Positions 26,676-35,521 of a stretch of 64,000 nt of DNA are shown here, one piece after another (position 1 is the stretch's first letter; the number at the start of each line of letters is the position of its first letter). This DNA is from an uncultured bacterium (lineage in GTDB: Bacteria; Cyanobacteriota; Vampirovibrionia; Gastranaerophilales; Gastranaerophilaceae), in the NCBI GenBank assembly GCA_949298985.1, contig CASFYV010000021.1, positions 453,394 to 517,393 of the forward strand, given 5' to 3'. The notes beneath the pieces are model-generated. The model was not told the DNA's origin and searched no databases. It saw nothing but the letters and a program-made list of their open reading frames with translations. Both the position numbers and the translations under genes were made by a program.

Positions 26676-28307
26676 CTATCTTTGCCAAAAATGTTTCTTT
26701 TTAACTTTATTTTTTAGGCAATTTTTAGCAAAATCAATTGCGTCGGTTTCATTTAAGAAAACTTTATCTTCACCAATTTGAGTAATTATATTGTGATTTT
26801 TTAATTGATTTAAAACATCTTCATTCTTTAAAACAAGCAAAATTTTAATTTTTTGAGCCTGTAATCTTATTATGATATCTTCTAAAGCAAATATTGCAGA
26901 AATATCTAATAAATTATCGGAAGAATAATCTAAAATAAGATATTTAGTCCCCCAAATATCTTCAAATTGAGAGATTAGCTGTGTAGCTGAACCAAAGAAA
27001 AATTGTCCGTCAATATGCACAACTCTTATTTTATGCTTATAATCTTTATCCAATAATTTTTCTAATTTGATAATATCTTTATCATAAACTTGTTTATGCA
27101 CAAGCTTTGCACTATCTGCAATTCTTTTAGCATAAAGTAAAGCCGCACAAGTAATTCCAGCTCCTACTGCAACAATAAGATTATAAAAAACAGTTAATAA
27201 AAATACCAAAGATAACACATATAAATCATCTTTTGGTGCGTATTTTATAACTTTTAAAAGTTTTATATCAATAATATCGTATCCGATTTTAATTAAAATT
27301 CCCGCCAAAACTGCTAAAGGAATTTCAGCCACAAAACCTGAAAATTGAAATAACAATAAAAGTAAAATAATAGGATTAATTATTGTTGTAAGTTTAGTAG
27401 TAGAGCCTGTATTAATTGCAGCAACAGTTCTCATAGTAGCTGCAGAGCCAGGAAGAGAACCTGTTAGGGCACAAAAAATATTACCAATACCTTGCGAAAT
27501 TAACATTCTTTTCGAAGAAGTTTTTGTTTTTGTTAAAGAATCTGCTACAAGCGTTGTTAAAAGACTTTCAGAAGATAATACAATCGCTAAAATTACAGAA
27601 TAATGCAAATATGTAATTAATTCCTTTAAATGAATCTGAGGAATTATAATTTGTGGAAAATCAATCGAAATTTGCGAGATTTTCTCAACATTCAAACCCA
27701 TTTTTATTGAAATAATTGTACAAATAATAAGTGCAATCACTTGAGATGGAATAATTTTATTAAATCTCTTTGGTACTGAAAATACAATTAAAAGTGTTAA
27801 CAATCCTATAAATAATGCATGAGAATTGATTGAATGGAAGTTATGTAAAAACGCATTCAAACTTGAAATAGTATTCGACATAATCGGACAACCGATTAGC
27901 GGATTTAACTGCATGATTATAATAATAAATCCAATCCCATTCATAAAGCCTGAAATTACAGGATAAGGGACATATTTAACAATTGATGGAAGAGAGGTCA
28001 TTCCAAGAAAAATTTGCAAAATAGCAGCGATAAGAATTACCAGAATTATTGTTGAAATATTAGCATTCAAAGCTGCCATCATTGAAGCAATAACAATAGT
28101 GACAGGTCCTGTTATTCCTGAAATTAGGGGAACTTTTCCCCCTAAAATTCCTGCAACAAAACAAAGAATAATAACACCCCAAACACCTGCACTAGCACCA
28201 AGACCTGTTGCGACACCAAAAGCTAAAGCTTGAGGAAGAGCAACAATCGCAGAATTTAAAGCCCCTAAAGTATCTCCTGCAAGAATTTTTAATCTAGTTT
28301 TAATCAT
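26676..28307 (-). CDS. SulP/SLC26-family anion transporter with STAS domain
   Basis: A 543-residue membrane transporter, about 10-12 membrane segments through residue 400, then a STAS domain (VVHIDGQFFFGSA, then YLILDYSSDNLLDISAIFALEDI by position 445-475). The N-terminal block LNSAIVALPQALAFGVATGLG is characteristic of SulP. The family carries sulfate, bicarbonate or dicarboxylates; the substrate is unknown. It has no Shine-Dalgarno sequence but an extended -10 just 6 nt before the ATG. Confidence 0.9.
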   Translation of the reverse strand: MIKTRLKILAGDTLGALNSAIVALPQALAFGVATGLGASAGVWGVIILCFVAGILGGKVPLISGITGPVTIVIASMMAALNANISTIILVILIAAILQIFLGMTSLPSIVKYVPYPVISGFMNGIGFIIIIMQLNPLIGCPIMSNTISSLNAFLHNFHSINSHALFIGLLTLLIVFSVPKRFNKIIPSQVIALIICTIISIKMGLNVEKISQISIDFPQIIIPQIHLKELITYLHYSVILAIVLSSESLLTTLVADSLTKTKTSSKRMLISQGIGNIFCALTGSLPGSAATMRTVAAINTGSTTKLTTIINPIILLLLLFQFSGFVAEIPLAVLAGILIKIGYDIIDIKLLKVIKYAPKDDLYVLSLVFLLTVFYNLIVAVGAGITCAALLYAKRIADSAKLVHKQVYDKDIIKLEKLLDKDYKHKIRVVHIDGQFFFGSATQLISQFEDIWGTKYLILDYSSDNLLDISAIFALEDIIIRLQAQKIKILLVLKNEDVLNQLKNHNIITQIGEDKVFLNETDAIDFAKNCLKNKVKKKHFWQR

Positions 28308-28313
28308 AAACTA

Positions 28314-28322
28314 ATCTTAACA
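28314..28322 (-). promoter_or_regulatory. extended -10 of the SulP gene, leaderless type
   Basis: On the minus strand TG-T-TAAGAT, with TAAGAT at 28319-28314 and 6 nt to ATG 28307. Same layout as the HD and UbiA-like genes. Confidence 0.5.
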
Positions 28323-28470
28323 TAAAAAGTAACAAGTACTTTATTTAGTTACATCTATCTAAGAATATCTACTTAAAATTATATATTTTTAATTTGTAAC
28401 AGTTTGATTACAAATAGGCAATTTTTTTTATTTATTTGTTTTATACTTTTAGAAGTGTTCTAGGACTAGT

Positions 28471-29268
28471 GTGCAAATGGTAAATTCATATTATTATTCA
28501 GGAAATATGTATATCCCACGAACAGAAGAAGACCGACAAAAAGGCTTCTTAATCGGTTCTGCTGTCTATGGTGCTATTTTAGGCTCGATGCTTAAATACG
28601 CAGGAAAACCTTTTGCTAATCAATTACAAAAAGAACAGGTTAATAATCATCTTTATAGAGATACTTTTATAAAATCACTTAATGTATCAGGCTTAGACAA
28701 AAAAGGTGTACAAATTATTCCTATGGAATTTAGTAAAATAATGGATGATTATGCAAGAGGTACAAATGCTTGTTATGTTCCAAGTCAAAAAATTGTTAAA
28801 ATTAATACCCAAAAAATTTCAATTGCTGGTTTTCACGAATTAGGTCATGCTATGAATGATTTGATGGGTAAGGGCGGAAAAATCTTAAGTAAAATGAGAT
28901 GGCCAGGAAGAACTATTGCAGGTATTATGTCTTATATTGCACTATTTTCCAGATCAAAACCAAAAGATGCTCCTAAAGATTTTACAGATAAAGTAAAAGA
29001 TAACTGTGGGAAAATTGCTTTTTTAAGTATGCTTCCGACTGTTTTTGAAGAAGGACTCGCTAGTTATAAAGGAATTAAACTCGCCAGAAAAAGCGGACTC
29101 AGTGAACCTTTAATCAAAAACATGAAAAAATTATACTCAAAAGCTTTATTAACATATGCAACACACGCAGTTGGTATGGGACTGGCTGTCGGAGCTTCAA
29201 GTATGATTATGGATTATTTTTCAAGACCTAAAAAAGTTAAAATTGATGAGTCTGATTTATTTGGATAA
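28471..29268 (+). CDS. putative membrane zinc metallopeptidase-like protein
   Basis: A 265-residue protein not assigned to a named family. It contains H122-E-L-G-H126 (AGFHELGHAMND), the HExxH zinc signature. About 70 residues later FEEGLASYKG supplies a glutamate suitable as third ligand, as in gluzincins. Hydrophobic segments lie near residues 27-42, 148-158 and 228-248, so it is probably membrane-embedded or membrane-attached. GTG 28471 has AGGA 5 nt upstream; ATG 28477 is the alternative. Its 3' end overlaps that of the converging gene by 12 bp. Confidence 0.6.
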   Translation: MQMVNSYYYSGNMYIPRTEEDRQKGFLIGSAVYGAILGSMLKYAGKPFANQLQKEQVNNHLYRDTFIKSLNVSGLDKKGVQIIPMEFSKIMDDYARGTNACYVPSQKIVKINTQKISIAGFHELGHAMNDLMGKGGKILSKMRWPGRTIAGIMSYIALFSRSKPKDAPKDFTDKVKDNCGKIAFLSMLPTVFEEGLASYKGIKLARKSGLSEPLIKNMKKLYSKALLTYATHAVGMGLAVGASSMIMDYFSRPKKVKIDESDLFG

Positions 29269-30258
29269 TATTTTATCAATTTCATTATTATCAGCATCAA
29301 ATTCTTTCAACTCAACTCTTTCACCATCTTCATATTTTGCTTCATAAATATTTTTAACTTTATAATCTGAAGTATAAACAGTTTCTTTTTGTTTAACCCC
29401 ATCTTGATATTCACTTATAATACTTCCGCTATATTCAGGATTTTGAGCATCAAAGTATGTAAATCTAACTAAATCCTGACCATCATAATTAGCAGAAATA
29501 TTCATTCTTATATTTCCTTCTGTATCATAAAAAATATGCTCTTGTCTTAATTGTGTTCCATCCTCAATGGTTTCCTTAAACATTGATATTACTTCATCTT
29601 TTGAATTAAGCATTTTATATTTTACATTTTTCTTTTGATTCCATAATTCCGTAAAAATTACATTCCCATCAGAATCTTTATGTACGTGAGAAATCGGAAC
29701 ACCGGTTTCTTTATCATATTCCCAAATATCAGTTTCAGACTCTTTGTCTTCACTATAACTAGGTGAAAACTTTTCTATTTGCCCATCATTTAAAGATATT
29801 TCAATAAATTCTAGCCCATGTCTTGGATGCTTTGCAGAATATTCAGAGGAAATTTCTTTAACTAAATATAATTTATCTTTAGTTTTAGCAGAATAAAAAA
29901 TTGCTTGAGATGAGTCTATAATATTTGAAATTTCTTTTTGAATTTTTGAAGAAGAATTTGCACTTTGAGAAATTGTTGAAAAATTAATCATGTTAGAAGA
30001 AAAGTTATTATACAAGTTAGCTTTCTTCATAACTTCTTTAGGAACTTCTATAACTTCTTGTTTAGGTTTTGGAATTTCTTGAATTTCTTTTAAAATATTT
30101 TTTTCTACTTTATTTTCTTGAATTTTTTGTTCCACACTAGGAGAATTGTCTTCTATTTTTACAACAGTTTTTTGTTTTTTATTATCCAAATATAAAAACA
30201 ATCCAAATCCAACTAAAATAATAAAACTTACTAATAAAATTTGTTTACAGTATTTCAT
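29257..30258 (-). CDS. membrane-anchored protein with YD/MORN-like repeats, unknown function
   Basis: A 333-residue protein with one N-terminal membrane segment (ILLVSFIILVGFGLFLYL), a long Lys/Glu/Pro-rich spacer (30-70), and a C-terminal part made of short repeated strands, for example ISEYQDGVKQKETVY, EAKYEDGERVELKEFD. These look like the antitoxin YwqK or RHS-like hairpin repeats. It is presumably exposed in the periplasm or at the surface. GAGGGAA precedes the ATG. Function unknown. Confidence 0.6.
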   Translation of the reverse strand: MKYCKQILLVSFIILVGFGLFLYLDNKKQKTVVKIEDNSPSVEQKIQENKVEKNILKEIQEIPKPKQEVIEVPKEVMKKANLYNNFSSNMINFSTISQSANSSSKIQKEISNIIDSSQAIFYSAKTKDKLYLVKEISSEYSAKHPRHGLEFIEISLNDGQIEKFSPSYSEDKESETDIWEYDKETGVPISHVHKDSDGNVIFTELWNQKKNVKYKMLNSKDEVISMFKETIEDGTQLRQEHIFYDTEGNIRMNISANYDGQDLVRFTYFDAQNPEYSGSIISEYQDGVKQKETVYTSDYKVKNIYEAKYEDGERVELKEFDADNNEIDKILSK

Positions 30259-30319
30259 AAAAATTCCCTCAAAAGCACATAATTATTATAATAATTTTTT
30301 TTACAATTATCAATCTTTA

Positions 30320-30328
30320 TGTTAAAAT
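30320..30328 (+). promoter_or_regulatory. extended -10 of nanE, near-leaderless
   Basis: TG-T-TAAAAT, with TAAAAT at 30323-30328, 8 nt before ATG 30337. An in-frame ATG at 30319 lies inside this element, so it is not the true start. Confidence 0.5.
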
Positions 30329-30336
30329 TTATCCAT

Positions 30337-31011
30337 ATGGAAATACTGGAAAAACTCAAGGGAAAAGTTATCGTATCATCTCAAGCCATGCCGGATGAAC
30401 CATTATATAAAGAAGATTGTATGGAAGCTATGATGGCTTCTGTTATTAATGGTGGAGCTTCTGGTTTAAGAGTTGCAGGTGCTAGGGATGTTAGAAATGC
30501 AAAAAAATTCAATATTCCTGTAATAGGACTTACTAAGCCTGAAAAATTACCTTCTAACTGGAGAGAAGTTGTTTATATTACACCAACACTAAAAGAAGTA
30601 AACGAACTAATAGAAGCTGATGCAGATATTATTGCTTTTGATGGAACTTCAAGAGATAGAGGAAATTGTTCTTTAAAAGAAATTATTGATGCAATACATA
30701 GAGCAAATAAGCTTGCAATGGCTGATATTTCAACCTTAGAAGAAGGAGTTAATTGTTCAAATTTAGGAGCTGATATTATTTCAACAACTCTTGCAGGTTA
30801 TACTATGGAATCAGGTGAACCTACAGAAGGTCCTGACTATGAGCTTTTAAAAGAATTAGTAAAAAACATTAATAAACCTGTTATTTTAGAAGGTAGAATT
30901 TGGGAGCCTAAAGAAGTTACAAAAGCTTTTGAATTAGGAGCGTTTTCTGTTGTAATAGGCTCAGCGATTACAAGACCGCAATTAATTACTAAAAGATTTA
31001 TAGAAGGATAA
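30337..31011 (+). CDS. nanE: N-acetylmannosamine-6-phosphate 2-epimerase
   Basis: Converts ManNAc-6-phosphate to GlcNAc-6-phosphate in amino-sugar or sialic acid use. The 224-residue TIM-barrel has the family's VIVSSQAMPDEPLY near the start, GLTKP near residue 66, ALDGT-like IAFDGTSRDR, and the lysine-bearing MADISTLEEG. The next gene (8 nt later) is a ROK kinase, the usual partner that phosphorylates ManNAc. No sialate lyase or transporter is in the window. Confidence 0.92.
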   Translation: MEILEKLKGKVIVSSQAMPDEPLYKEDCMEAMMASVINGGASGLRVAGARDVRNAKKFNIPVIGLTKPEKLPSNWREVVYITPTLKEVNELIEADADIIAFDGTSRDRGNCSLKEIIDAIHRANKLAMADISTLEEGVNCSNLGADIISTTLAGYTMESGEPTEGPDYELLKELVKNINKPVILEGRIWEPKEVTKAFELGAFSVVIGSAITRPQLITKRFIEG

Positions 31012-31019
31012 TTTATTTT

Positions 31020-31898
31020 ATGAAAAAAGCATTAGCGTTTGATATCGGCGGAACTAAAATTTATAGTACTATAATTGATGAAACAGGAAAAATTGTTGGA
31101 GAAATTGATAAGTTTTCTACTCCAAAAACTCTTGATGGAATAAAAGATATTCTCAAAACTCAAGTTCAAAAATATGAAAAAGAAGTAGATGTAATTGCAA
31201 TAGCAACAGCCGGAGCTGTTAATAATGAAAATACAGCTGTTATCGGCTCAACAGGAAATCTTGTTGAAGGATATTATACAATAGAGTTCCCAAAACTAAG
31301 TGCTAAAAGAGTATTTATTGAAAACGATGCAAACGCTGCAGCTTGGGCAGAGTACAAAATCGGTGCATCAAGAGGGACTGATGTTTCTGTTATGTTAACT
31401 CTTGGAACCGGAGTTGGCGGAGGTATTATTATTAATAATAAACTTCTTAAGGGAAAATCAGGTGCTGCTGGTGAAATGCATTTTAAGATGTATCCTGATA
31501 AACGCAGAAAATGTACTTGCGGAAGTTATGATTGTTTTGAAATCTACGCTTCAGGTACAGCATTAAAACTTGATGCAGAAGAAGCTTTAAATGATAAAAA
31601 TGTTACAACTTATGATGTTATAGATGGTGTTAAAAACGGTGATAAAAAAATGATTGAAATTTTAAATCGTTGGCAAAGAGATATAATGATTGGAATAAAA
31701 GGTTTAGCAAATCTTTTTGATCCTGACTGTGTTGTACTATCAGGTTCTATGGCTCAGTTTGTTGATGTAAAAAAAATAGAAGAAGAAGTTAATGCTGATA
31801 TTGTAACTTCTCCTACTTCAATAAGATTAGCTACAGCAGGAAATTATTCCGGCATGATTGGAGCGGCTCTTTTAGCACTTGCAAAGGAAGGTGTTTAA
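31020..31898 (+). CDS. ROK-family sugar kinase (possible N-acetylmannosamine or glucose kinase)
   Basis: The 292-residue protein has the ATP-binding AFDIGGTKI (6-14), the catalytic aspartate D103 in IENDANAAA, and the ROK zinc motif with H154 and C165, C167, C172 (CTCGSYDCFE). Its place behind nanE argues for N-acetylmannosamine as substrate, but ROK proteins cannot be assigned by motif alone and glucokinase remains possible. The start codon of the next small gene follows its stop directly. Confidence 0.85.
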   Translation: MKKALAFDIGGTKIYSTIIDETGKIVGEIDKFSTPKTLDGIKDILKTQVQKYEKEVDVIAIATAGAVNNENTAVIGSTGNLVEGYYTIEFPKLSAKRVFIENDANAAAWAEYKIGASRGTDVSVMLTLGTGVGGGIIINNKLLKGKSGAAGEMHFKMYPDKRRKCTCGSYDCFEIYASGTALKLDAEEALNDKNVTTYDVIDGVKNGDKKMIEILNRWQRDIMIGIKGLANLFDPDCVVLSGSMAQFVDVKKIEEEVNADIVTSPTSIRLATAGNYSGMIGAALLALAKEGV

Positions 31899-32114
31899 AT
31901 GGGAAAAGCTAAAAAAAGAAGCCTTAAACAAGGAATTCACAATAAATTCCAATACATGACAAGAGAATCTGCTCTTGAATCTGTTATAAAAAATATCGGA
32001 CACAAAAACGAAGTTATTGATACAATTACTTTATTTGGTTTTACTGCAGAAGAAATGCTTGAAGCAGGAGCTGAATATGAAGATGTTATGGCTTTTGGAG
32101 GATTAGTAAGCTAA
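31899..32114 (+). CDS. small conserved-looking protein, unknown function
   Basis: A 71-residue cytoplasmic protein starting immediately after the ROK kinase stop (TAAATG). It has a basic head (MGKAKKRSLKQG) and then two helices with the repeat-like IDTITLFGFTAEEMLEAGAE. The tail resembles an HTH-like or ankyrin-free helical hairpin. I do not recognise it. Tight linkage to the kinase suggests co-expression, not necessarily related function. Confidence 0.6.
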   Translation: MGKAKKRSLKQGIHNKFQYMTRESALESVIKNIGHKNEVIDTITLFGFTAEEMLEAGAEYEDVMAFGGLVS

Positions 32115-32137
32115 ACATTTTATTAAAATAAGCTATA

Positions 32138-32146
32138 TGTTATAAT
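32138..32146 (+). promoter_or_regulatory. extended -10 of the UbiA-like gene, leaderless type
   Basis: TG-T-TATAAT, TATAAT at 32141-32146, 6 nt before ATG 32153. No Shine-Dalgarno sequence is present. Confidence 0.6.
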
Positions 32147-32152
32147 AACTTT

Positions 32153-33121
32153 ATGTTAAATAAAGTAAGCTCAATTTTAATTTGTTCCAGAGTATTTTCT
32201 CTTCCAATGACAATTATATCTTGGGGAGTTGTTTTTACTTATTCAGCGTTACATTCAGGAAATATCGGATATGGAATTCTAGCTCTTGTCGGAATTGGAT
32301 TAGTACATCTGGCTACAAACATTTTAGATGATTATTTTGATTATAAATCTTTAATTAAACAAGTTGGATTTGATAAAAAAGAATACTTAAGAAACTCGCA
32401 AAAAACAAAATGCAGATATTTAATTGCAGGTTTGATAAGTGAAAAAGAATTATTATTTTTAGTATTCCTTTATTTATTTATAGCAGGACTTATTGGACTT
32501 TTCTTTTACTTAAAATGTGGTATTGGCGTTTTATATTTCGGTCTTATTGGCGGAATAATTTGCGTTTTATATTCTTTTATGTCAAAAATTAAACTTTCTG
32601 AATTTGCAGTTGCATTAACTTACGGACCTGCATTATTTGGTGGAGTTTTTTATGTTATGACGAAAACTTTTTCTGTCGATAGCTTAATATTATCAATTCC
32701 AACTATGTTTATGACAATAGTTCTTTTATACAGTCATACTGTTATGGATTTTGAGTTTGATTTAAATGAAGGTAAAAAAACTATTGCAAATTCATTTGAT
32801 TCTCAGCTTTCTAGCCTTATAATTTTGAAAATATTACTTATATTAGCTTATATTTCACCTGTTTTATTATGCATATTTGATATTTTAGATTGGCAAGTAT
32901 TTTTATCATATCTAACAATTCCTTTAGCGATGGATTTATATAAATCAATGATAGATTTTTCTACAGATTCAAGTTCAATTCCAGAAAAAAAATGGTATCA
33001 TTTCCCTATGGAGAATATGATAAACTCTCCTAGTTTTATGATTAGAATTTATCAATCAAGAAACTTAATGATTTATTTTTCAATAGCATTAATTATTGCA
33101 ATAATTCTTTCGCTTAACTAA
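32153..33121 (+). CDS. UbiA-superfamily prenyltransferase-like membrane protein
   Basis: A 322-residue protein with about eight to nine membrane segments. The first aspartate-rich motif is N56-ILDDYFDY (NxxxDxxxD) and the second is HTVMDFEFDLNEG, both needed for Mg-prenyl-diphosphate binding in UbiA enzymes. It might prenylate a quinone ring (MenA-like), but the rest of such a pathway is not in the window. It has its own leaderless-type promoter. Confidence 0.75.
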   Translation: MLNKVSSILICSRVFSLPMTIISWGVVFTYSALHSGNIGYGILALVGIGLVHLATNILDDYFDYKSLIKQVGFDKKEYLRNSQKTKCRYLIAGLISEKELLFLVFLYLFIAGLIGLFFYLKCGIGVLYFGLIGGIICVLYSFMSKIKLSEFAVALTYGPALFGGVFYVMTKTFSVDSLILSIPTMFMTIVLLYSHTVMDFEFDLNEGKKTIANSFDSQLSSLIILKILLILAYISPVLLCIFDILDWQVFLSYLTIPLAMDLYKSMIDFSTDSSSIPEKKWYHFPMENMINSPSFMIRIYQSRNLMIYFSIALIIAIILSLN

Positions 33122-33203
33122 ACTTATCAAGATTATATAAAGACTCCAAAAATCCGTGCTAAACTATAATTATAGAGAGGAAGTATAATAAAGGAGGATT
33201 AAT

Positions 33204-34322
33204 ATGATACCTATTTTGGATTCAAAAAGACAATATGCAAAAATTGGTGCAGAAGTAGAAAAAGCAGTATGTGAAGTTTTACGTTCTGGTTCATATATTT
33301 TAGGACCAAACTGCAAAGCTTTAGAAGTAGAACTTGCAAAATATATCGGATGTAACTATACAGTTACTTTAAACTCAGGAACAGATGCTCTACATTTAGC
33401 ATTAAGAGCTTTAGATATAGGAGCAGGTGACGAAGTTATTACAACAGCTTTCACATTTGTAGCTACTACAGAAGCAATTGGAATTGTTGGAGCTACTCCA
33501 GTGTTTGCAGATATTGATGCTGATACATTTAATATTGATCCTAAAAAAATAGAAGAAAAAATTACACCAAAAACAAAGGCAATTATTCCTGTTCACTTAT
33601 ATGGTCAACCTTGTGATATGGATGCAATTATGGATATCGCTAAACGTCATAATTTATACGTAATTGAAGACTGCTGTCAAGCAATTGGCGCTAAATATAA
33701 AGGACAAATGGTTGGTACATTTGGTGATATCGGATGTTACAGTTTCTATCCAACTAAAAACTTAGGTGGAATGGGTGATGGCGGTTTAATCACAGTAAAC
33801 AGTGAAAACTTGAAAAATAGAATTATTGCTTTAAGAAACCACGGTGGCGCTGTAAGATACTACCACGATGAAATTGGGGTAAACTCTCGTCTTGATGAAA
33901 TTCAAGCAGCTATTTTAAGAGTAAAATTAAATTATATTGATGAATGGAACTCTTTAAGAAGAGAACACGCTAAAACTTACAATGAATTGTTTGCAGGATG
34001 TGAAGATATAATAACTCCTCACGAATTAGATAATACTTATTGTGTTTACCACCAATACACAGTAAAAATTCCTAATCGTGATAATATCCATAAAATGCTT
34101 CAAGAAGCAGGAATCGGTGCTATGTTATACTATCCAGTACCTCTTCATTTACAAAAAGTTCATGCTCATCTTGGATGGACTAAGGGAATGCTTCCTAACA
34201 CTGAAAAAGATACTGAATGTGTTATTTCACTTCCTATGTTCCCAGAACTTACTCTTGAAGAACAAAAAACTGTTGCTTCTACTTTGATTAACTGTATTGA
34301 AAAATCAAAAGCATTAGCATAA
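33204..34322 (+). CDS. DegT/DnrJ/EryC1/StrS aminotransferase
   Basis: A 372-residue PLP-dependent sugar aminotransferase that typically makes amino sugars for surface glycans. Visible blocks: NSGTDALHLALRAL near residue 57, TAFTFVATTEAI near residue 81, D156 in VIEDCCQAIGA, and the PLP lysine K185 in FYPTKNLGGMGDGG. A strong AAGGAGG lies ahead of the ATG, and a TATAAT about 40 nt upstream. It is monocistronic, with a terminator 19 nt after the stop. Substrate unknown; no nucleotide-sugar genes are adjacent. Confidence 0.92.
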   Translation: MIPILDSKRQYAKIGAEVEKAVCEVLRSGSYILGPNCKALEVELAKYIGCNYTVTLNSGTDALHLALRALDIGAGDEVITTAFTFVATTEAIGIVGATPVFADIDADTFNIDPKKIEEKITPKTKAIIPVHLYGQPCDMDAIMDIAKRHNLYVIEDCCQAIGAKYKGQMVGTFGDIGCYSFYPTKNLGGMGDGGLITVNSENLKNRIIALRNHGGAVRYYHDEIGVNSRLDEIQAAILRVKLNYIDEWNSLRREHAKTYNELFAGCEDIITPHELDNTYCVYHQYTVKIPNRDNIHKMLQEAGIGAMLYYPVPLHLQKVHAHLGWTKGMLPNTEKDTECVISLPMFPELTLEEQKTVASTLINCIEKSKALA

Positions 34323-34340
34323 AATTGACGTTATATTTTA

Positions 34341-34375
34341 AAGAAGTCGAAGTTTCTACTTCGGCTTCTTTTTTA
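34341..34375 (+). terminator. terminator after the DegT aminotransferase gene
   Basis: Stem AAGAAGTCGAAG (34341-34352) with CTTCGGCTTCTT (34359-34370), then a T run. Very strong. Confidence 0.9.
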
Positions 34376-34449
34376 ATACGGATTTACAAAACGTTACAAT
34401 TAGTGTATATTTAATATAAGAATAAAATTTTGAAATAAGAGGATTTTTT

Positions 34450-35322
34450 ATGAGCAATATTGTTATTTATTCAACAAAACCAATGCCTGACTTACAAGCT
34501 AAACTTATGGACATTGATGAAGTTGATGTTAGAGTAGTTGCAATCGACCAAATTAAAGACTATGCAGTAATCAACCCATCTTTAATGATTATTGAAAATA
34601 TAGATTTAGCAAAAGATGCACTTATGACAAATAAATTCCCTTGTCCTATTTTATTTTTAGGAGAAACAAGAAGAAATGCAACTGTAAGAGCAGAAAGCTA
34701 TGATTTTATAAGGGATTTCAATAATACTGATGAATTAATTATTCGTGTTAAAGCTTTATTAAAAACAAAAGAATTAAAAGATAAAGTAGAAAGAGTTTCT
34801 GCAACAGATGATTTAACAGGATTACATAATAGAAAATATCTTCAAGAACGTTTGGAAGAAGAAATTTCTCGTTCAAAAAGATATGGAACTAAGTTATCTT
34901 GTATTCTTTTTGATATTGATTTCTTCAAAGTTGTAAATGATATGTACGGTTATGAATGGGGCGATATTTTACTTAAAAATATTGCTAATAAATTATCTGC
35001 AATGGCAAGAAAAGAAGATGTTGTAACAAGATATGGTGATGAAGAATTTCTACTTGTATTACCTAATACTTCAGAAGATAATGCTTTCTTATTTGGAGAA
35101 AGATTTAGAAGAGAAGTTGAAAAAATGGAATTTATTCCTGCGGGTGAAGAAGAAGCTCACAAGGTAACTATTTCAGGTGGGATTTCTACTTATCCTTGTA
35201 TGGTAGATGTTGAAGAAGATGCAAATACTGTAATCAGATATGCAGAACACGCTTTATATAACGCAAAACACAGAGGAAAGAATAAAATCATTCAATTCTC
35301 TCAAATGAATTTGGAAATGTAA
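34450..35322 (+). CDS. receiver-like plus GGDEF-domain protein with altered active-site motif
   Basis: The 290 residues begin with a degenerate receiver-like domain (1-105) that lacks an obvious phospho-accepting DD/D/K set. A GGDEF domain follows (ATDDLTGLHNRKYLQERLEE onwards). The signature reads RYGDEEF (194-200), so the second glycine of GG(D/E)EF is replaced by Asp. The inhibitory RxxD site is kept (RKED, 187-190), and the metal aspartate block FDIDFFKVVND is intact. It may be an active but atypical diguanylate cyclase or a c-di-GMP sensor. It is monocistronic. Confidence 0.85.
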   Translation: MSNIVIYSTKPMPDLQAKLMDIDEVDVRVVAIDQIKDYAVINPSLMIIENIDLAKDALMTNKFPCPILFLGETRRNATVRAESYDFIRDFNNTDELIIRVKALLKTKELKDKVERVSATDDLTGLHNRKYLQERLEEEISRSKRYGTKLSCILFDIDFFKVVNDMYGYEWGDILLKNIANKLSAMARKEDVVTRYGDEEFLLVLPNTSEDNAFLFGERFRREVEKMEFIPAGEEEAHKVTISGGISTYPCMVDVEEDANTVIRYAEHALYNAKHRGKNKIIQFSQMNLEM

Positions 35323-35341
35323 GTTATACAAAAATAAAATT

Positions 35342-35377
35342 AAAAAAGAGTTGAGACATTTTCTCAACTCTTTTTTC
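35342..35377 (+). terminator. terminator after the GGDEF gene
   Basis: AAAAAGAGTTGAGA pairs with TCTCAACTCTTTTT across a short CATTT loop, ending in T. Confidence 0.88.
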
Positions 35378-35401
35378 TTGTTTTAAATAAATAGTAAACA
35401 A

Positions 35402-35438
35402 GTAGTATGCGGTAAATCAAAGATTTACCGCATACTAC
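35402..35438. repeat. perfect 17-bp inverted repeat with 3-nt loop
   Basis: GTAGTATGCGGTAAATC, loop AAA, then the exact complement. It follows the GGDEF terminator and lies 57 nt before a minus-strand TAGTGAATAG-type array. No T run follows, so it is not a classical terminator. Confidence 0.85.
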
Positions 35439-35495
35439 AAACTCAAGGGGAAGGGAATGTTAAATTAAAGAGTTGAAAATAAATTTATAAATTTC

Positions 35496-35519
35496 TATTC
35501 ACTCCTCACTCTTCACTAA
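35496..35519 (-). repeat. TAGTGAATAG-type 3' repeat array, minus strand
   Basis: Minus-strand AGTGAAGAG, AGTGAGGAG, AGTGAATAG units begin 3 nt after the stop of the 35522-36121 gene and point the same way as that gene. Confidence 0.75.
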
Positions 35520-35521
35520 AA

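Noticed and set aside
30319..30336. Upstream ATG as the start of nanE
   Set aside because: This ATG is part of the extended -10 element; protein similarity begins at 30337.
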